Translations under genes and position numbers: made by a program | Assembly: GCA_944391445.1 (NCBI GenBank) | Contig: CALXTL010000001.1 | Coordinates: 62,001 to 126,000 of the forward strand | Direction: 5' to 3' | DNA: 64,000 bases | From: an uncultured Alphaproteobacteria bacterium | GTDB lineage: Bacteria > Pseudomonadota > Alphaproteobacteria > RF32 > CAG-239 | The notes under the pieces: model-generated | Database searches by the model: none | Told to the model about the DNA's origin: nothing | The model's input: only the letters and a program-made list of their open reading frames with translations | Shown: piece after piece, positions 24,550 to 33,758 of the stretch | Layout: each line of letters opens with the position of its first letter | How positions within the stretch are numbered: position 1 is the stretch's first letter

Positions 24550-25677
24550 ATGTATCGTGTCCCGTTCGTCGAAGAAAGAAAAATGGACGTCCCGGGCAAA
24601 AAAGATGCGCATTTGTCTGTTTTGCAACGCATGGCCTTTGCGGAAAAGATGGCCAAGCTCGGTTATTGGGAACTAGATACCAAAGCCAAACGTTTTTATT
24701 GGTCAGCGGAAATGTATCGCATTTTCGGCATTCCCGAAGAAAGAAATGACGGCAAAAAGAATCTGTTTCGTGATTATATTCTGCCTGAAGACCTGCCCAT
24801 ATACAAGGAAAGGCTCATTGATCTGCTGCGACACCATAAACCGGTAGCCGGCGAAATTCGCATCCGCAGAATTTCAGGACAAATTGTTTATTGTAAATTC
24901 ACGGCCGGAATTAATGGCCGCCGCATTGCCGGCACTTTCCAAAACATCAGTAGTTGGGTCAGACAACGCCAGTTGATGAAAGAAGCCCGGGAAAAAGCCG
25001 AAAACGCCAATCGGGAAAAGACCTGGTTTCTGGCACAGGCCAGTCATGATTTGCGGCAGCCGCTGCAGGCGCTGCAACTTTTCACTCACGCTTTACAAAG
25101 CAGCGATCCGACGCCGGAACAAATGCCGATTATTCAAAAAATAGACGCTTCTGTCGACAATTTCAGAACCTTACTGGATAATTTGCTGGATATCTCGCGG
25201 GCAGATTCCAGGCAGATTTTGCCCAAAACGGAAAGTTTTAATCTCTCTGAACTTTTATCTGCTTTATGTGACGAATATAAAATTGTTGCCGCACAGAAAA
25301 ACATCGACATCCGCTGCCGTTTTTCTTCGGTCTGGATACTCAGCGATCGTTTTCTGCTGGAGCGCATCCTGCGCAATTTGTTAAGCAACGCTGTCAAATA
25401 CACCAAAGGCCGGATAATTTTAAGCTGTAGAGAAAACGAAAAACACATAATCATACGTGTCATTGACGACGGCATCGGAATCAGACAAGAAGAAATTGAA
25501 CGAGTGTTTGACGAATTTTATCAAAGCAGCGCAATCCCGGAAAATCGCTCTCATGGTGCCGGACTGGGCTTAAGCATCGTAAAGAAATTAACAACAATGC
25601 TGCAAGGAAAAATCTCTGTGCGATCAACACCGGGAGAATATACAGTTTTTAACTTATATCTGCCGCATAAGATCTGA
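24550..25677 (+). CDS. Cytosolic PAS-histidine kinase
   Basis: A 375-residue sensor kinase with no membrane helix. A PAS domain covers about residues 27-135 (KLGYWELDTKAKRFYWSAEM; RIFGIPEE). The HisKA phospho-acceptor is H166 in QASHDLRQPLQALQLF. The ATPase domain has N in RNLLSNAVKYT, G1 DDGIGI and G2 GAGLGLSIV. No receiver domain or response regulator is adjacent, so it is an orphan. It starts 13 bases after the DUF4340 gene and may be co-transcribed with the transporter. Confidence 0.9.
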   Translation: MYRVPFVEERKMDVPGKKDAHLSVLQRMAFAEKMAKLGYWELDTKAKRFYWSAEMYRIFGIPEERNDGKKNLFRDYILPEDLPIYKERLIDLLRHHKPVAGEIRIRRISGQIVYCKFTAGINGRRIAGTFQNISSWVRQRQLMKEAREKAENANREKTWFLAQASHDLRQPLQALQLFTHALQSSDPTPEQMPIIQKIDASVDNFRTLLDNLLDISRADSRQILPKTESFNLSELLSALCDEYKIVAAQKNIDIRCRFSSVWILSDRFLLERILRNLLSNAVKYTKGRIILSCRENEKHIIIRVIDDGIGIRQEEIERVFDEFYQSSAIPENRSHGAGLGLSIVKKLTTMLQGKISVRSTPGEYTVFNLYLPHKI

Positions 25678-25703
25678 CGTTTATATTTTATAGAAAAAAA
25701 CAG

Positions 25704-25732
25704 TTGCAAATAAAAAAAATAAAGTCTATAGT
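25704..25732 (+). promoter_or_regulatory. Promoter of tRNA-Lys
   Basis: TTGCAA (25704-25709), a 17-base spacer and TATAGT (25727-25732), about 24 bases before the mature tRNA. Confidence 0.75.
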
Positions 25733-25755
25733 CCCCCTTGTCAAAAAAGTCTGCT

Positions 25756-25831
25756 GCGTGCGTAGCTCAGTTGGTAGAGCAACTGACTCTTAATCAGTGG
25801 GTCCGGGGTTCGAGCCCCCGCGCGCGTACCA
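25756..25831 (+). tRNA. tRNA-Lys (CUU anticodon)
   Basis: A 76-base cloverleaf. The D arm, the anticodon arm (ACTGA-loop-TCAGT with CTT in the middle), a five-pair T arm (CGGGG/CCCCG) and encoded CCA are present. The acceptor stem pairs over seven positions with G-U wobbles at 1-72 and 4-69. Anticodon CUU reads AAG lysine codons. Confidence 0.95.
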
Positions 25832-25838
25832 TTAAAAA

Positions 25839-25866
25839 AAGTCCTCCGCCGCGAGGACTTTTTTTT
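25839..25866 (+). terminator. Terminator after tRNA-Lys
   Basis: An 8-base-pair stem (25839-25846 with 25853-25860) and a T run to 25866. Confidence 0.9.
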
Positions 25867-25870
25867 ATAG

Positions 25871-26010
25871 TTACAAGCCGCAGCAAGAAACCCGGAGAAA
25901 AAAGTAGCTGCCAGCGAAAATCGCGGAGCGTACCGGCAAGCCGAAGATTCTTGAGCACCCGTGCGGCCGCTGCAGGGAAGGTCGTCCTCTACACGCGGCT
26001 TATATTTTTT
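25871..26010. other. GC-rich palindrome cluster of unknown role
   Basis: A stretch visibly richer in G and C than its surroundings. Its ends pair (AAGCCGC at 25875-25881 with GCGGCTT at 25995-26001), and it contains small palindromes including CGGC-AA-GCCG, GCAC-CC-GTGC and GCGGCCGC. A T run follows on the plus strand near 26004-26010. It could be a structured RNA or a repeat element. No coding potential is trusted here. Confidence 0.35.
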
Positions 26011-26085
26011 TGCTTTTGCAAACATTTTCTTAAAATATTTTTAAGTTTTTACGAATAGTTTGTAAAAAACAAATCAGAGGCAGAA

Positions 26086-26964
26086 ATGAAAAATTATCAG
26101 CAGGAAATTGCACTGTTGCAGCGGCAATATCAGGAAACGTTGGTTCATGTCAAAGACAGCCGCTGGTGCCGGGCTTTCTGCGAAGAAAAACGGCAACATT
26201 CCCTGCAGGTCATTGGCGCCGGCAATTATATCATGAAACACGAACCGGTATTCAAAAACCGTTCAAAAGGTTTTGAGCGCTGTGCCGTTTTGGCTTATTT
26301 GTTGCATGATATCGGTCGTTTTCCGGAGATCAGAGAAATATATAATTATGAAAAAAACGGCAAAACTTACTACGATCGGAATTCGCTGTTGGATCATGGC
26401 GAACGCGGCGCAGAGCTTTTGGCGCAAATGCCTGAATACGCCGATCTTCGGATTATCATTCCGATCCGCCATCATGGACACATGATCGAAAGGTTTTACG
26501 AAGATGCGCAATATCAATCCATTAAAGATCAAAACCTACGCAAAGAAATCAGAGACATTATTTTTTTGGTCCGCGATGCCGATAAAATTGCCAATTTTTA
26601 TCTGATGACATCGCCTGCCGCGCAGGAAAAATACCGGAATCTGCTGTTTCACGCTCCGGATGAACAATATTTACACGGCAACATCAATCCGAAATTTGAA
26701 GAATATTTTAAAAATCATCAAATAACCTTGCATAAAGATACATATACGATGGCGGATAATTTCTTGGGATTCGTTTCCTGGGTGTTTGATCTCAACTATC
26801 AAACTTCAATTGAATTTACCAAAAAACACAATATCATTGACCGTCTGATGGCCGTTGTTGGCAAATTCAATCAACAAACAGATTTGCAGGAAAAGCTTGC
26901 CAATTATGCAAAAATGTATATACAATCAATTAACCTTAATCATCGACAGGAGGACTTCTCATGA
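26086..26964 (+). CDS. HD-domain hydrolase
   Basis: A 292-residue HD-domain phosphohydrolase. The metal motif is LLHDIGRF, with later His/Asp ligands in LDHGERG, IPIRHHG and VRDADKIANF. HD proteins cleave phosphates from nucleotides or similar molecules. The start follows AGAGGCAG. Its stop overlaps the next start (ATGA). The true substrate is unknown. Confidence 0.85.
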   Translation: MKNYQQEIALLQRQYQETLVHVKDSRWCRAFCEEKRQHSLQVIGAGNYIMKHEPVFKNRSKGFERCAVLAYLLHDIGRFPEIREIYNYEKNGKTYYDRNSLLDHGERGAELLAQMPEYADLRIIIPIRHHGHMIERFYEDAQYQSIKDQNLRKEIRDIIFLVRDADKIANFYLMTSPAAQEKYRNLLFHAPDEQYLHGNINPKFEEYFKNHQITLHKDTYTMADNFLGFVSWVFDLNYQTSIEFTKKHNIIDRLMAVVGKFNQQTDLQEKLANYAKMYIQSINLNHRQEDFS

Positions 26965-27749
26965 AAATCAAACATATACTCATCGGCCTTGTTGCCGTTG
27001 TGGTTATCGCGGTCATTGCCGTTGTTATTTGTCTTGAAAGTATTGTAAAAACAGCCGTACATAAATATGGCTCCGAAGTTGTCGGCACAGATGTCCGTCT
27101 TCAGGGATTTTCTTTGAACTTATTAAAAGGAACAGCCTCCGTCGAAGGACTGACGGTTGCCAACCCTGAAAAATATCATTCGCCATATCTGTTTAATTTA
27201 GGCGGCATTTCTGTTAAAATTGATACAAAATCTGTCTTAACAGACACAATCATTATTGACGATATTACTGTCAGCAAACCGGTCATTACCTACGAAATGC
27301 TCTCGTTAAACCAAAACAATATCAAGCAGATTCAAGAAAATGTCACCAAAAATACAGCCAAGACCGCTTCGGCATCGGCCACAAAAGAAAAAGCCGCATC
27401 TGAAGAAGAAAAACCTGCAGCTCCCGGTAAAAAGGTCATTATCCGCAAGTTGACCATTGCCGAAGGCGAACTTCAAGCCGTTACGACTCTGCAAGGAAAA
27501 GATAACACCATTCCGGTTAAGCTCCCCTCAATTGTTCTGAATGATATTGGCGCTGATAAATCCGGAAAAGGACAAAGCATTGCCGCCAGCGTATCCAAAA
27601 TCATGAGCAAAATTCTGAACACAGCCACCGAAACCGTTGTCAAAAGCAATCTGAGCGACTTGAAAAAAGTAGCCAAAGAAAACCTTGACAACGCCGTTGA
27701 CAGTGTCAAAGACAAAGTTAAAAACCTCGGCATTTTTGGTAAAAAATAA
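26961..27749 (+). CDS. AsmA-like membrane-anchored protein
   Basis: A 262-residue protein with one N-terminal membrane helix (ILIGLVAVVVIAVIAVVICL). GTDVRLQGFSLNLLKGTASVEGLTV and the LGGISVKIDTKSVLTDTIIIDDITV strand pattern resemble the start of AsmA/DUF748 proteins, which bridge membranes and help move lipids. A charged linker near residues 120-155 precedes a second beta segment and a helical Lys-rich tail. It is much shorter than typical AsmA. It overlaps the HD gene by 4 bases. Confidence 0.7.
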   Translation: MKIKHILIGLVAVVVIAVIAVVICLESIVKTAVHKYGSEVVGTDVRLQGFSLNLLKGTASVEGLTVANPEKYHSPYLFNLGGISVKIDTKSVLTDTIIIDDITVSKPVITYEMLSLNQNNIKQIQENVTKNTAKTASASATKEKAASEEEKPAAPGKKVIIRKLTIAEGELQAVTTLQGKDNTIPVKLPSIVLNDIGADKSGKGQSIAASVSKIMSKILNTATETVVKSNLSDLKKVAKENLDNAVDSVKDKVKNLGIFGKK

Positions 27750-27764
27750 GATTTTACCAAAAGA

Positions 27765-27791
27765 AAAGCCCCGGATGTCCGGGGCTTTTTT
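27765..27791. terminator. Bidirectional terminator
   Basis: An 11-base-pair stem (27765-27775 with 27778-27788) with a two-base loop. The plus strand has a T run that overlaps the end of the convergent dsbD gene. Confidence 0.88.
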
Positions 27792-29376
27792 ATTGCAGAT
27801 ATTCTTCAATGATTTGCGGCGTCAGCAATGGCGGCAGTATCAGATAGTCATCTGATTTTCCGTCATAATAAACATAAAGAGGAATAGAATTTCGGCCATA
27901 CTTCGCCAGCGCAGCGGCAATTTTCGCGTCATTATTGGTCCAATCGGCCGTATAAAGCGCAATATTATGTTTTTTAACCAAAGCCGCAAACTCTTCCGAC
28001 TGCAGACTTGTTTTTTTATTAAGCAGACATGTCAGACACCATTTGGCCGTAAAATCAATAAAAACAGGTTGTTTGTTGCGCAGACGCGCGGCAATTCTTT
28101 GTTCATCATAAACCATCCATTGCTCATCCAATGAAGTCAGAGTGTTCTGGCGCAGTTGCGCATACAAAACCCATCCCAGCCAAACAACCGTCAGCAAAAC
28201 GGGAACAGCCATAATTTTTTTCAAAACAAGCATCCATTTACCCGGTTTGGGAAGAATTTTATGAATAGGCTGCGGATAGAGATGCACCAAGGCAAACGGC
28301 AGCGCATAACCCAGCCCGAGCGCCAAAAACACCGGATAATAAGCCGCAGCCGGAGCACTTAAGGTATAGCCGATGGCGATTCCCATAAACGGTGCCGTAC
28401 ATGGGCTGGCAATCAGCACAGCCAAAAAACCGGTCATAAAAGAACTTAACAGACGGTTGTTAAAACTCAGCCGGCCGGCAGCGTTTGCCAGCGGATTATT
28501 AAAGTGTAGGATATCCAACAACAGCAATGCAATAACCAAAAACAAGGCCATCATCAGCGAAACAAATACAGGAGATTGCAGCTGGAAGCCCCAACCAACA
28601 TATTTGCCGTTAAGCCGCAACAGCAACAACACACTCGCCACCAGCATAAAAGAAAAAAGCACGCCCAAAGTATAGAGCAAAGCTTCTGCCCGATTTTTAC
28701 GTCGATCATATGAGCTTTGCGCCAAAGAAATGGCCTTGATGGTTAAAATCGGCAGAATACAGGGCATAAAGTTCAAAATCAAGCCGCCCAAAAAAGCCAG
28801 GATCAAAACGCTTCCCCAATAAACAGGCCGGTTAGCCTCGGGTAAAAACCAACGCTGTGCGGCAGCATATTCTCTGTCCCAGGCAACTGTCGGAACCAGA
28901 TTTTTCTCGCTTACCGGCAAAGTAAATTCAAAGGCAGCCCGCCCGGGGACACATTCATCTTTACAGGCCAGCCACCGGATTGTTAGCCGCAGGGGAACCC
29001 GCCCGAAAATTTCCGAATGCGGTTGAATTGTCGTCTTATAATAGGCGACATCACCATACCCGCGCTGAACAATACCGTCCGTTTCAAAGGCTTCATCGCG
29101 ACTCCAGCTTTCTTCCGCCACCAGATAACCTTGCGGCAATTGCCATTTCACGCTGGTCGGCATGCCGATTTCTCCTGGATTTTGCGAAAAAATATGCCAG
29201 CCGCCCTTCATCTTGAAGCGAATCAAAAATTCAAGATTCTGTGCCGGATTAACAGCTTCCGTATTTGAAATAAGCTTGATATCAAGCCGCTCCGTCTGGC
29301 GCGACATCTCAACAGCCCGGGCGCTGCCGGCAGACAGCAGCAGACACACAGCCAATAAATATCCGGCAATTTTCAT
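27790..29376 (-). CDS. dsbD: DsbD-type thiol:disulfide interchange protein
   Basis: A 528-residue membrane protein that passes electrons from cytosolic thioredoxin to the periplasm. It has a signal peptide, an N-terminal DsbD-alpha-like domain (with CKDEC near residue 140), about eight helices with the Cys-bearing NFMPCILPIL and ASPCTAPFM segments, and a C-terminal thioredoxin domain with FTAKWCLTC. ATG 29376 is used because the signal peptide begins there; an in-frame ATG at 29400 overlaps the upstream gene. It follows the CDP-alcohol gene with a 4-base gap. Confidence 0.9.
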   Translation of the reverse strand: MKIAGYLLAVCLLLSAGSARAVEMSRQTERLDIKLISNTEAVNPAQNLEFLIRFKMKGGWHIFSQNPGEIGMPTSVKWQLPQGYLVAEESWSRDEAFETDGIVQRGYGDVAYYKTTIQPHSEIFGRVPLRLTIRWLACKDECVPGRAAFEFTLPVSEKNLVPTVAWDREYAAAQRWFLPEANRPVYWGSVLILAFLGGLILNFMPCILPILTIKAISLAQSSYDRRKNRAEALLYTLGVLFSFMLVASVLLLLRLNGKYVGWGFQLQSPVFVSLMMALFLVIALLLLDILHFNNPLANAAGRLSFNNRLLSSFMTGFLAVLIASPCTAPFMGIAIGYTLSAPAAAYYPVFLALGLGYALPFALVHLYPQPIHKILPKPGKWMLVLKKIMAVPVLLTVVWLGWVLYAQLRQNTLTSLDEQWMVYDEQRIAARLRNKQPVFIDFTAKWCLTCLLNKKTSLQSEEFAALVKKHNIALYTADWTNNDAKIAAALAKYGRNSIPLYVYYDGKSDDYLILPPLLTPQIIEEYLQ

Positions 29377-29380
29377 GAAT

Positions 29381-30070
29381 TTATTTCTCTTTTCTGGCAA
29401 TCACGAAATTAAAATATGCTGCCGAGATAATCATCAAAGCCTTGATCAGACACCAACAGCCGAGAATCACGGCCAGCGGCAAAAACCAGACCGGCACAAT
29501 ACAAAGGATCACCAACACAGTCAGTGTCTCGAACCCCTGTGCCATACCGCCGAGATAAAAAGGCGACTGTTCCAAAGCAGCTTCAGCCTTTCCCAATGTT
29601 TTGTATGCAATGACGGCATAAGAAAGCATGGCACAGGCCGAGGCTGAAAAACCAAACAACAAAAAGCTTGCGGCAACGGCATTTTCCCACGGATTAGCTA
29701 AAGCGAAACCGAAAATGACGCCAGCATAAAAAATATAATCAAATGCCGCATCCAGAAAAACGCCGAAATCGGAAACTTTACTGTTTTTGGCAATAGCGCC
29801 GTCCAAAGCGTCAAAAAAGCGGTTCAGCAAAATGCAGATCAAAGCCCAAAAATACATATTCATTGCCAAAAAGTTGATCGACAGCATGCCGATGGCAAAG
29901 CCGCTCAGACTGACAAAATTAGCCGAGACATGATGCGCAGCGGCTTTTTTGCCGAGTTTATTGATTCCGTTTTTCCATTTCTGGCGCACACATTTGCTTT
30001 GCAAACAGAAATCCGAGTCTTTGTAATGTGAAATAAATTTGTTTAGGGTTGATTTCAGGTCTTTTTGCAT
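29381..30070 (-). CDS. CDP-alcohol phosphatidyltransferase family protein
   Basis: A 229-residue membrane enzyme. The catalytic motif appears as DALDGAIAKNSK followed by VSDFGVFLDAAFD, matching D-x2-D-G-x2-A-[RK] then G-x3-D-x3-D, with Lys replacing Arg. About six hydrophobic helices surround it. These enzymes move a phosphatidyl or phospho-group between alcohols in membrane lipid synthesis. ATG 30070 follows GAGGA; an ATG at 30280 would run across the divergent apbE start. Which lipid it makes is unknown. Confidence 0.85.
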   Translation of the reverse strand: MQKDLKSTLNKFISHYKDSDFCLQSKCVRQKWKNGINKLGKKAAAHHVSANFVSLSGFAIGMLSINFLAMNMYFWALICILLNRFFDALDGAIAKNSKVSDFGVFLDAAFDYIFYAGVIFGFALANPWENAVAASFLLFGFSASACAMLSYAVIAYKTLGKAEAALEQSPFYLGGMAQGFETLTVLVILCIVPVWFLPLAVILGCWCLIKALMIISAAYFNFVIARKEK

Positions 30071-30149
30071 ATTATAATCCTCTTCAAACGACATATCCTG
30101 AAACATCATAGAATAATTTTCCGCCAAAGTAAAAAACATCTTCCAAATT

Positions 30150-31187
30150 ATGCAAAAGATAAAAAATAATATGCGCCTTGCAAAATATTTTTCAATAACG
30201 GCTTTGTTATTGGGGCTGGGATTTTTTATCAGCCGCGAACAACCGCAATATTTGATTTTTGACGGCAATATTTTCGGCACAACCTATCACATCAAAATAC
30301 GCTCTACGTGCCAAGACACCGGCCTGCATGACAAAATCAAAGCCGAACTGGCCAAGGTCAACGCCGCCATGTCAATGTTTGAAGAAGACTCCGAAGTATC
30401 GCGCATCAACCAAGCGCCGGCCGGAAAAGAACTCGTCCTTTCCAAGGATATGAGTTTTCTTTTGCAGCGTGCGGCAACGGTTTTTCGGCAAAGCGGCGGC
30501 GCCTTTGATCCGACAATTGCGCCGCTGGTTAATCTGTGGGGTTTTGGACCGGATGGGGCAGGGAAAATGCCGATCCGCGAGGAAATAAACAGGGCGTTGC
30601 ATCATGTCGGTTTTGACAAACTTCGCTTTGACAAGGAATTCAAAACACTGCACAAAACCGATGACAACCTGGCATTGGACCTTTCTGCGCTGGCCAAAGG
30701 TTATGGCGTTGACAAAGTTGCGTCCTTGCTTGCCGGCGAAGGTTATGGTGATTATATTGTGGAAATCGGCGGAGAAGTCCGTGCCGCAGGCAGTCGTGAT
30801 GCCCGGGGCACCCCCTGGACACTGGGTCTCAACGCTCCGGAAAAAGGCAGCCGCAACATCCTGGCGCTGGATATCAGCGGTATGGCCGCTGCCACTTCCG
30901 GCGACTACAGAAATTATCGCGTCGATAAAAACGGCAAACACTATGCGCACATCATCTCACCGCAGACAGGTTTGCCCGTTCGCAGTTCTCTGGCTTCCGT
31001 CACTGTTTTTGCCAAGCTTTGCGTTGATGCCGATGCTTACGCCACAGCTCTGATGGCTATGGGAAATAAGAAAGCGCTGGATTTTGCCGACCGCCACAAT
31101 ATTGCAGCTATTTTTCTGACATATGACGCCGCGGGCGGTTTCGCTCGGTCATATTCCGCCGCAATTCAAAAAATACTGAAAGAATAA
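30150..31187 (+). CDS. apbE: FAD:protein FMN transferase ApbE
   Basis: A 345-residue exported enzyme that attaches FMN covalently to RnfG and RnfD. One N-terminal membrane anchor (ITALLLGLGFFI) is followed by FGTTYHIKI, MFEEDSEVSRIN, LDLSALAKGYGVDKVA, IVEIGGEVRAAG, ATSGDYRNY, HIISPQTG and SVTVFAKLCVDADAYATALM, the family signature series with the Mg-binding Asp. It sits two bases before rseC at the head of the Rnf operon, which is the expected partner. The ribosome site is weak. Confidence 0.95.
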   Translation: MQKIKNNMRLAKYFSITALLLGLGFFISREQPQYLIFDGNIFGTTYHIKIRSTCQDTGLHDKIKAELAKVNAAMSMFEEDSEVSRINQAPAGKELVLSKDMSFLLQRAATVFRQSGGAFDPTIAPLVNLWGFGPDGAGKMPIREEINRALHHVGFDKLRFDKEFKTLHKTDDNLALDLSALAKGYGVDKVASLLAGEGYGDYIVEIGGEVRAAGSRDARGTPWTLGLNAPEKGSRNILALDISGMAAATSGDYRNYRVDKNGKHYAHIISPQTGLPVRSSLASVTVFAKLCVDADAYATALMAMGNKKALDFADRHNIAAIFLTYDAAGGFARSYSAAIQKILKE

Positions 31188-31189
31188 AA

Positions 31190-31618
31190 ATGGAAAACAT
31201 CAGTCATCGCGGAAAAATCTCGGCAATTGAAGATAATCAAATCACTGTGGAAATTCTTAGTCATTCAGCCTGCGGAAGCTGTGCTGCTCGTTCAAACTGC
31301 GCCTTGGCGGACTGCCTGCCCAAACAAATCAAGGTTTCTTCTCCTGAGGACGATGTCTTTTTTCCAGGAGAAGAAGTGGAGATCAAAATCAATGCGGCCG
31401 CGGGACTAAAAGCTGTGTTTTATGCATATTTGCTGCCGCTGCTGCTGATGCTGGGCGCTCTGACGGCTGCCGTAGCCGCCGGCACAAACGAACAAATCTC
31501 GGGCATATTTGGCATTATTATCTTGATTCCTTATTATTTCTGGTTATTCTTAAACAGAAAGAAGTTGAACAGACAGTTCCGATTTGTCATTTCCAAAATT
31601 AACACTTCCGGGAACTAA
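31190..31618 (+). CDS. RseC/MucC family membrane protein
   Basis: A 142-residue protein. The N-terminal half has a Cys motif SACGSCAARSNCALADC, and the C-terminal half has two membrane helices (AVFYAYLLPLLLMLGALTAA and IFGIIILIPYYFWLFL). RseC proteins in Rnf-bearing bacteria help the SoxR-reducing or Rnf system. It lies inside the operon between apbE and rnfB, with gaps of 2 and 3 bases. Confidence 0.85.
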   Translation: MENISHRGKISAIEDNQITVEILSHSACGSCAARSNCALADCLPKQIKVSSPEDDVFFPGEEVEIKINAAAGLKAVFYAYLLPLLLMLGALTAAVAAGTNEQISGIFGIIILIPYYFWLFLNRKKLNRQFRFVISKINTSGN

Positions 31619-31621
31619 ACA

Positions 31622-32440
31622 ATGACGCATATCATCTTCATCAGCATGGCTGTTTTGGGTGGAACGGCACTTGTTTCCGCCGTTATTTTGTTTTTGACCG
31701 CAAAAAAATTTAACATCCCGGAAGATTCCCGCCTGGAAGAAATTGAGGCTCTTTTACCGCAGGCTAACTGTGGCGGCTGCGGCCGGGCAGGCTGTCACGA
31801 CTTTGCCCAATCCTGTCTGCAGGCTTCGGCACAAGAGTTTGCCGCACTTAACTGTCCGGTCGGCGGATTACCGGTTATGAAAAAAATTGCCGCGTTTTTG
31901 GGATATACCGCTGTCAAAAAAGAGGCAACTCGGGCGGTACTGCGCTGCAACGGCAGTTGTCAAAATGCACCGGCAAAAATTACTTATGACGGTGTTTCAA
32001 GCTGCCGCATTGCACACCTGATCTCAAGCGGACAGTCCGGCTGCCCAAACGGTTGTCTGCATTTAGGAGACTGTATCAAAGTATGCCCGTTTGGCGCTTT
32101 AAAACTGGATGAAAAAACCTTTCTTCCGGTTGTTGATGCCAATAAATGTACTTCTTGCGGTGCCTGTGTCGGAATATGCCCGCGCGGCTTGTTTGAAATC
32201 AGAGCCGCCGGCCCTTATGTCGCCTGTCGCAACACCCAAAAAGGAGCCATCGCCCGCAAAAACTGTAAGGCGGCCTGCATTGCCTGTGGTAAATGTACCA
32301 AAATATCTTCCGATATTTTACTTGAAAATAATCTCTCCTACATCCCGTCATCGGCGGCAACCCGCTCCCTTGGCGAAGAACTGAGAAAATCCTGCCCAAC
32401 CGGCGCCATCTGTCTGACAACGGAGAAAAAAGATGAATAA
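31622..32440 (+). CDS. rnfB: Rnf complex subunit RnfB
   Basis: A 272-residue iron-sulfur subunit. An N-terminal membrane helix is followed by the Fes-domain motif CGGCGRAGCHDFAQSC with another Cys further on. Two later ferredoxin clusters appear as CTSCGACVGICPRG and a CIACGKCTKI set ending SCPTG. Electrons from reduced ferredoxin enter here in the Rnf ion pump. It overlaps rnfC by 8 bases. RnfB opens the set, not RnfA as in the rsxABCDGE order. Confidence 0.95.
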   Translation: MTHIIFISMAVLGGTALVSAVILFLTAKKFNIPEDSRLEEIEALLPQANCGGCGRAGCHDFAQSCLQASAQEFAALNCPVGGLPVMKKIAAFLGYTAVKKEATRAVLRCNGSCQNAPAKITYDGVSSCRIAHLISSGQSGCPNGCLHLGDCIKVCPFGALKLDEKTFLPVVDANKCTSCGACVGICPRGLFEIRAAGPYVACRNTQKGAIARKNCKAACIACGKCTKISSDILLENNLSYIPSSAATRSLGEELRKSCPTGAICLTTEKKDE

Positions 32441-33755
32441 GGTCAAAACCTTTTCTATGGGCGGCATTCACCCGAACAAATACAAAATGACGTCTGCTTC
32501 CCCGATCATGGATGCCGGACTGCCGGAAATTGTCACCATTCCCGTCAAGCAACATATTGGAGCACCGGCAAAAATTCTGGTAAAAAAAGGCGATAAAGTC
32601 AAAATCGGCACATTATTGGCCGATGCCGACGGCATTATTTCTGCCGATGTCCATTCTTCCGTCTCGGGTGAAGTGCTCAAAATTGAATCTGCCGAAGGCG
32701 GCAATGGTTATCTTGAAGACATGATCACCATCCGGGTGGAAGGCAACGAATATGAAGAAACAATTGATCGCACAGGCCAGATTTCCCGTGATATTCCGCT
32801 GACAGCGGCAGAAATTATCGGCAAAATTCGCGAAGCAGGCATCGTCGGCATGGGCGGCGCCGGTTTTCCGACGCCGGTCAAAGCGGCCGTCCCCGAAGGG
32901 AAAAAAGTTGATTGTCTGATTATCAACGGGATTGAATGCGAGCCGTTTTTGACGGCAGACGAGCGGTTAATGATCGAAAAAGCCGAACAAATCGTTCTTG
33001 GCGCTAAAATTTTAAATAAAGCACTTGGTATTCAAAATGCCATCATCGCTGTGGATGAAAACAAACCTAAGGCCATAGAAATACTGAACAAAATTACGAA
33101 GACCTATATCGGCGTCAACGTCCAACCCTGTGCCACAAAATATCCGCAGGGCGGTGAAAAACAACTGATTGCCGCCATTACCGGACATGAGGTTCCCTCG
33201 GGCAAATTGCCGGTCGATGTTGGTTGCGTTGTTCAAAATGTCGGCACGGTTTTTGCTATTTACGAAGCCGTTATAAAAAACAAACCGTTATATGAGAGAG
33301 TTATAACCGTCAGCGGCGATGCCTGCGCACATCCGGGGAATTTTCTGGTCAGAATAGGGACGCCGATTTCATATCTCATTGAAAAAACAGGCGGCCTGAA
33401 CAAAAATGTTGCGCAAGTTATCCTTGGCGGACCAATGATGGGCAGCGCAGTGACGAACATTCATGCTCCCGTAACCAAATTAACATCGGGAATTTTGCTC
33501 TTGTCTGAAAAACTCTCCCACAAAGAACAGGAAACAGACTGCATCCGTTGCGGCAAATGCGCTTTGGTCTGCCCCGTCGGACTGGAGCCTTTTCTCATCA
33601 GACGGCTGATGAGCGAGTATCAAACCGACAAACTCCGTGCGGCTCATGTACAAGATTGTATCGAATGCGGGTGTTGTGCCTACACCTGTCCGGCGCGCAT
33701 TCCGCTGCTTGATTATTGTAAACTGGCCAAACTCGAACTAAAAAAGAAGAAATAG
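32433..33755 (+). CDS. rnfC: Rnf complex subunit RnfC
   Basis: A 440-residue NADH-side subunit. It has a glycine-rich flavin/NADH site (GIVGMGGAGFPTPVKA), a KYPQGGEKQLIAAITG segment, the SLBB-like sequence and two 4Fe-4S clusters at the end (CIRCGKCALVCPVGLEP and CIECGCCAYTCPARIPL). The tail lacks the long Ala-rich extension of Escherichia coli RsxC. Three bases separate it from rnfD. Confidence 0.96.
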   Translation: MNKVKTFSMGGIHPNKYKMTSASPIMDAGLPEIVTIPVKQHIGAPAKILVKKGDKVKIGTLLADADGIISADVHSSVSGEVLKIESAEGGNGYLEDMITIRVEGNEYEETIDRTGQISRDIPLTAAEIIGKIREAGIVGMGGAGFPTPVKAAVPEGKKVDCLIINGIECEPFLTADERLMIEKAEQIVLGAKILNKALGIQNAIIAVDENKPKAIEILNKITKTYIGVNVQPCATKYPQGGEKQLIAAITGHEVPSGKLPVDVGCVVQNVGTVFAIYEAVIKNKPLYERVITVSGDACAHPGNFLVRIGTPISYLIEKTGGLNKNVAQVILGGPMMGSAVTNIHAPVTKLTSGILLLSEKLSHKEQETDCIRCGKCALVCPVGLEPFLIRRLMSEYQTDKLRAAHVQDCIECGCCAYTCPARIPLLDYCKLAKLELKKKK

Positions 33756-33758
33756 CCC

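Noticed and set aside
25741-26025. Minus-strand frame across tRNA-Lys
   Set aside because: It covers the tRNA and gives a known type of false protein (GARTPDPLIKSQLLYQLSY).
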